Part shown: in pieces, positions 15,167 to 15,365 of the stretch | How the letters are laid out: each line of letters starts with the position of its first letter | Numbering within the stretch: position 1 is the first letter of the stretch | Source of the DNA: Bacteroidales bacterium | GTDB lineage: Bacteria; Bacteroidota; Bacteroidia; Bacteroidales; UBA7960 | Direction of reading: 5' to 3' | NCBI GenBank assembly: GCA_003557805.1 | Contig: PWNY01000254.1 | Span: forward strand, 1 to 15,365 | DNA: 15,365 nucleotides | Notes under the pieces: generated by a model | What the model saw: only the letters and a program-made list of their open reading frames with translations | Database searches by the model: none | Told to the model about the DNA's origin: nothing | Program-made: the position numbers and the translations under genes

Positions 15167-15210
15167 CAAAGGGGCCGCATAGAAAAACCGAAGCGCCCCT
15201 TTGGTTTTTT
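15167..15210 (+). terminator. Intrinsic terminator of the DUF4382 transcript
   Basis: CAAAGGGGC (15167-15175) and GCCCCTTTG (15195-15203) form a perfect nine-base-pair stem with a 19-base loop, followed by G and six T residues. In addition AAAAACC in the loop (15183-15189) is complementary to GGTTTTT (15203-15209), which could give an alternative or pseudoknotted fold. Confidence 0.85.
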
Positions 15211-15365
15211 ATGCAGCTGCATTCAACTGATTAAAAAATACTTCCTAACCTGAATTATTCATAAACCCCAAATTTGATAAAAATTTGCCAGTCAGTGATC
15301 ATTGGTTACAAAAAATATGACCACAGGGGTTGTTGTCAACATGATCAAGACACACTGATGGACTC
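15211..15365. other. AT-rich right edge without a recognised gene
   Basis: After the terminator there is a 12-base perfect palindrome, ATGCAGCTGCAT (15211-15222), and then AT-rich sequence. No open frame of meaningful length and no clear TAnnTTTG box are visible. It is probably the upstream region of a gene outside the window. Confidence 0.4.

Noticed and set aside
15211..15222. Perfect palindrome ATGCAGCTGCAT as a possible operator or attachment site
   Set aside because: It is a single copy just after a terminator, with no adjoining gene in view and no second copy to support a role.
1..15365. CRISPR arrays, tRNA or rRNA genes, insertion sequences, phage genes
   Set aside because: No regularly spaced repeats, no cloverleaf or ribosomal signatures, and no transposase, integrase or phage-like coding sequence were found on either strand.

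Overview
The window looks like a chromosomal segment of a Bacteroidota bacterium, probably an anaerobic or environmental Bacteroidales/Marinilabiliales-like lineage. The evidence is the Bacteroidota-type -7 promoter box (TAnnTTTG) in front of most transcription units, weak or absent Shine-Dalgarno sequences, an abundance of signal-peptidase-II lipoproteins, a TreS protein fused to a maltokinase-like domain, and an ECF sigma factor paired with an anti-sigma protein that carries an outer-membrane barrel. There are no RNA genes, insertion sequences or CRISPR arrays. The genus cannot be named from the sequence.

Layout. Positions 1-73 (minus) hold the first 24 codons of a thioredoxin reductase gene that runs off the left edge. 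It is divergent from a lipoprotein serpin (245-1495, plus), which meets rmuC (1498-3000, minus) tail to tail. A divergent promoter region separates rmuC from a small exported, probably beta-barrel protein (3162-3644, plus). This protein converges on a 1089-residue trehalose synthase/maltokinase-like fusion (3664-6933, minus). Next come an MscS-type channel and a class I HMG-CoA reductase, probably co-transcribed (7202-9274, plus). They converge on a minus-strand unit made of a TPR lipoprotein (10292-11179) followed by ATP-dependent 6-phosphofructokinase (9285-10262).

The most interesting part is 11363-15210. It encodes a lipoprotein related to DUF4382 (11509-12261), an ECF sigma factor (12265-12810) and a protein with a short cytoplasmic anti-sigma-like head, one inner-membrane helix, a periplasmic linker of about 120 residues and a C-terminal outer-membrane beta-barrel (12813-14000). 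A second, canonical DUF4382 lipoprotein (14187-15104) follows and ends at a clear intrinsic terminator. Both the first gene and the last gene are preceded by the same ECF-style promoter, CCAACC-N16-CGTCT. This points to an autoregulated cell-envelope stress or signalling module: the barrel could sense the outer membrane or surface, the head could hold the sigma factor, and the released sigma factor could drive its own operon and the two lipoproteins. The architecture matches the dual-membrane-spanning anti-sigma (Dma/Das) systems that I recall from Bacteroides thetaiotaomicron. The pairing with two DUF4382-type lipoproteins under matching promoters is the part that may be undescribed.

A second notable point is the kinase half of the TreS fusion. 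It has lost the catalytic-loop Asp, the metal-binding Asp and other signature residues, so it is probably a pseudokinase, while the GH13 half is intact.
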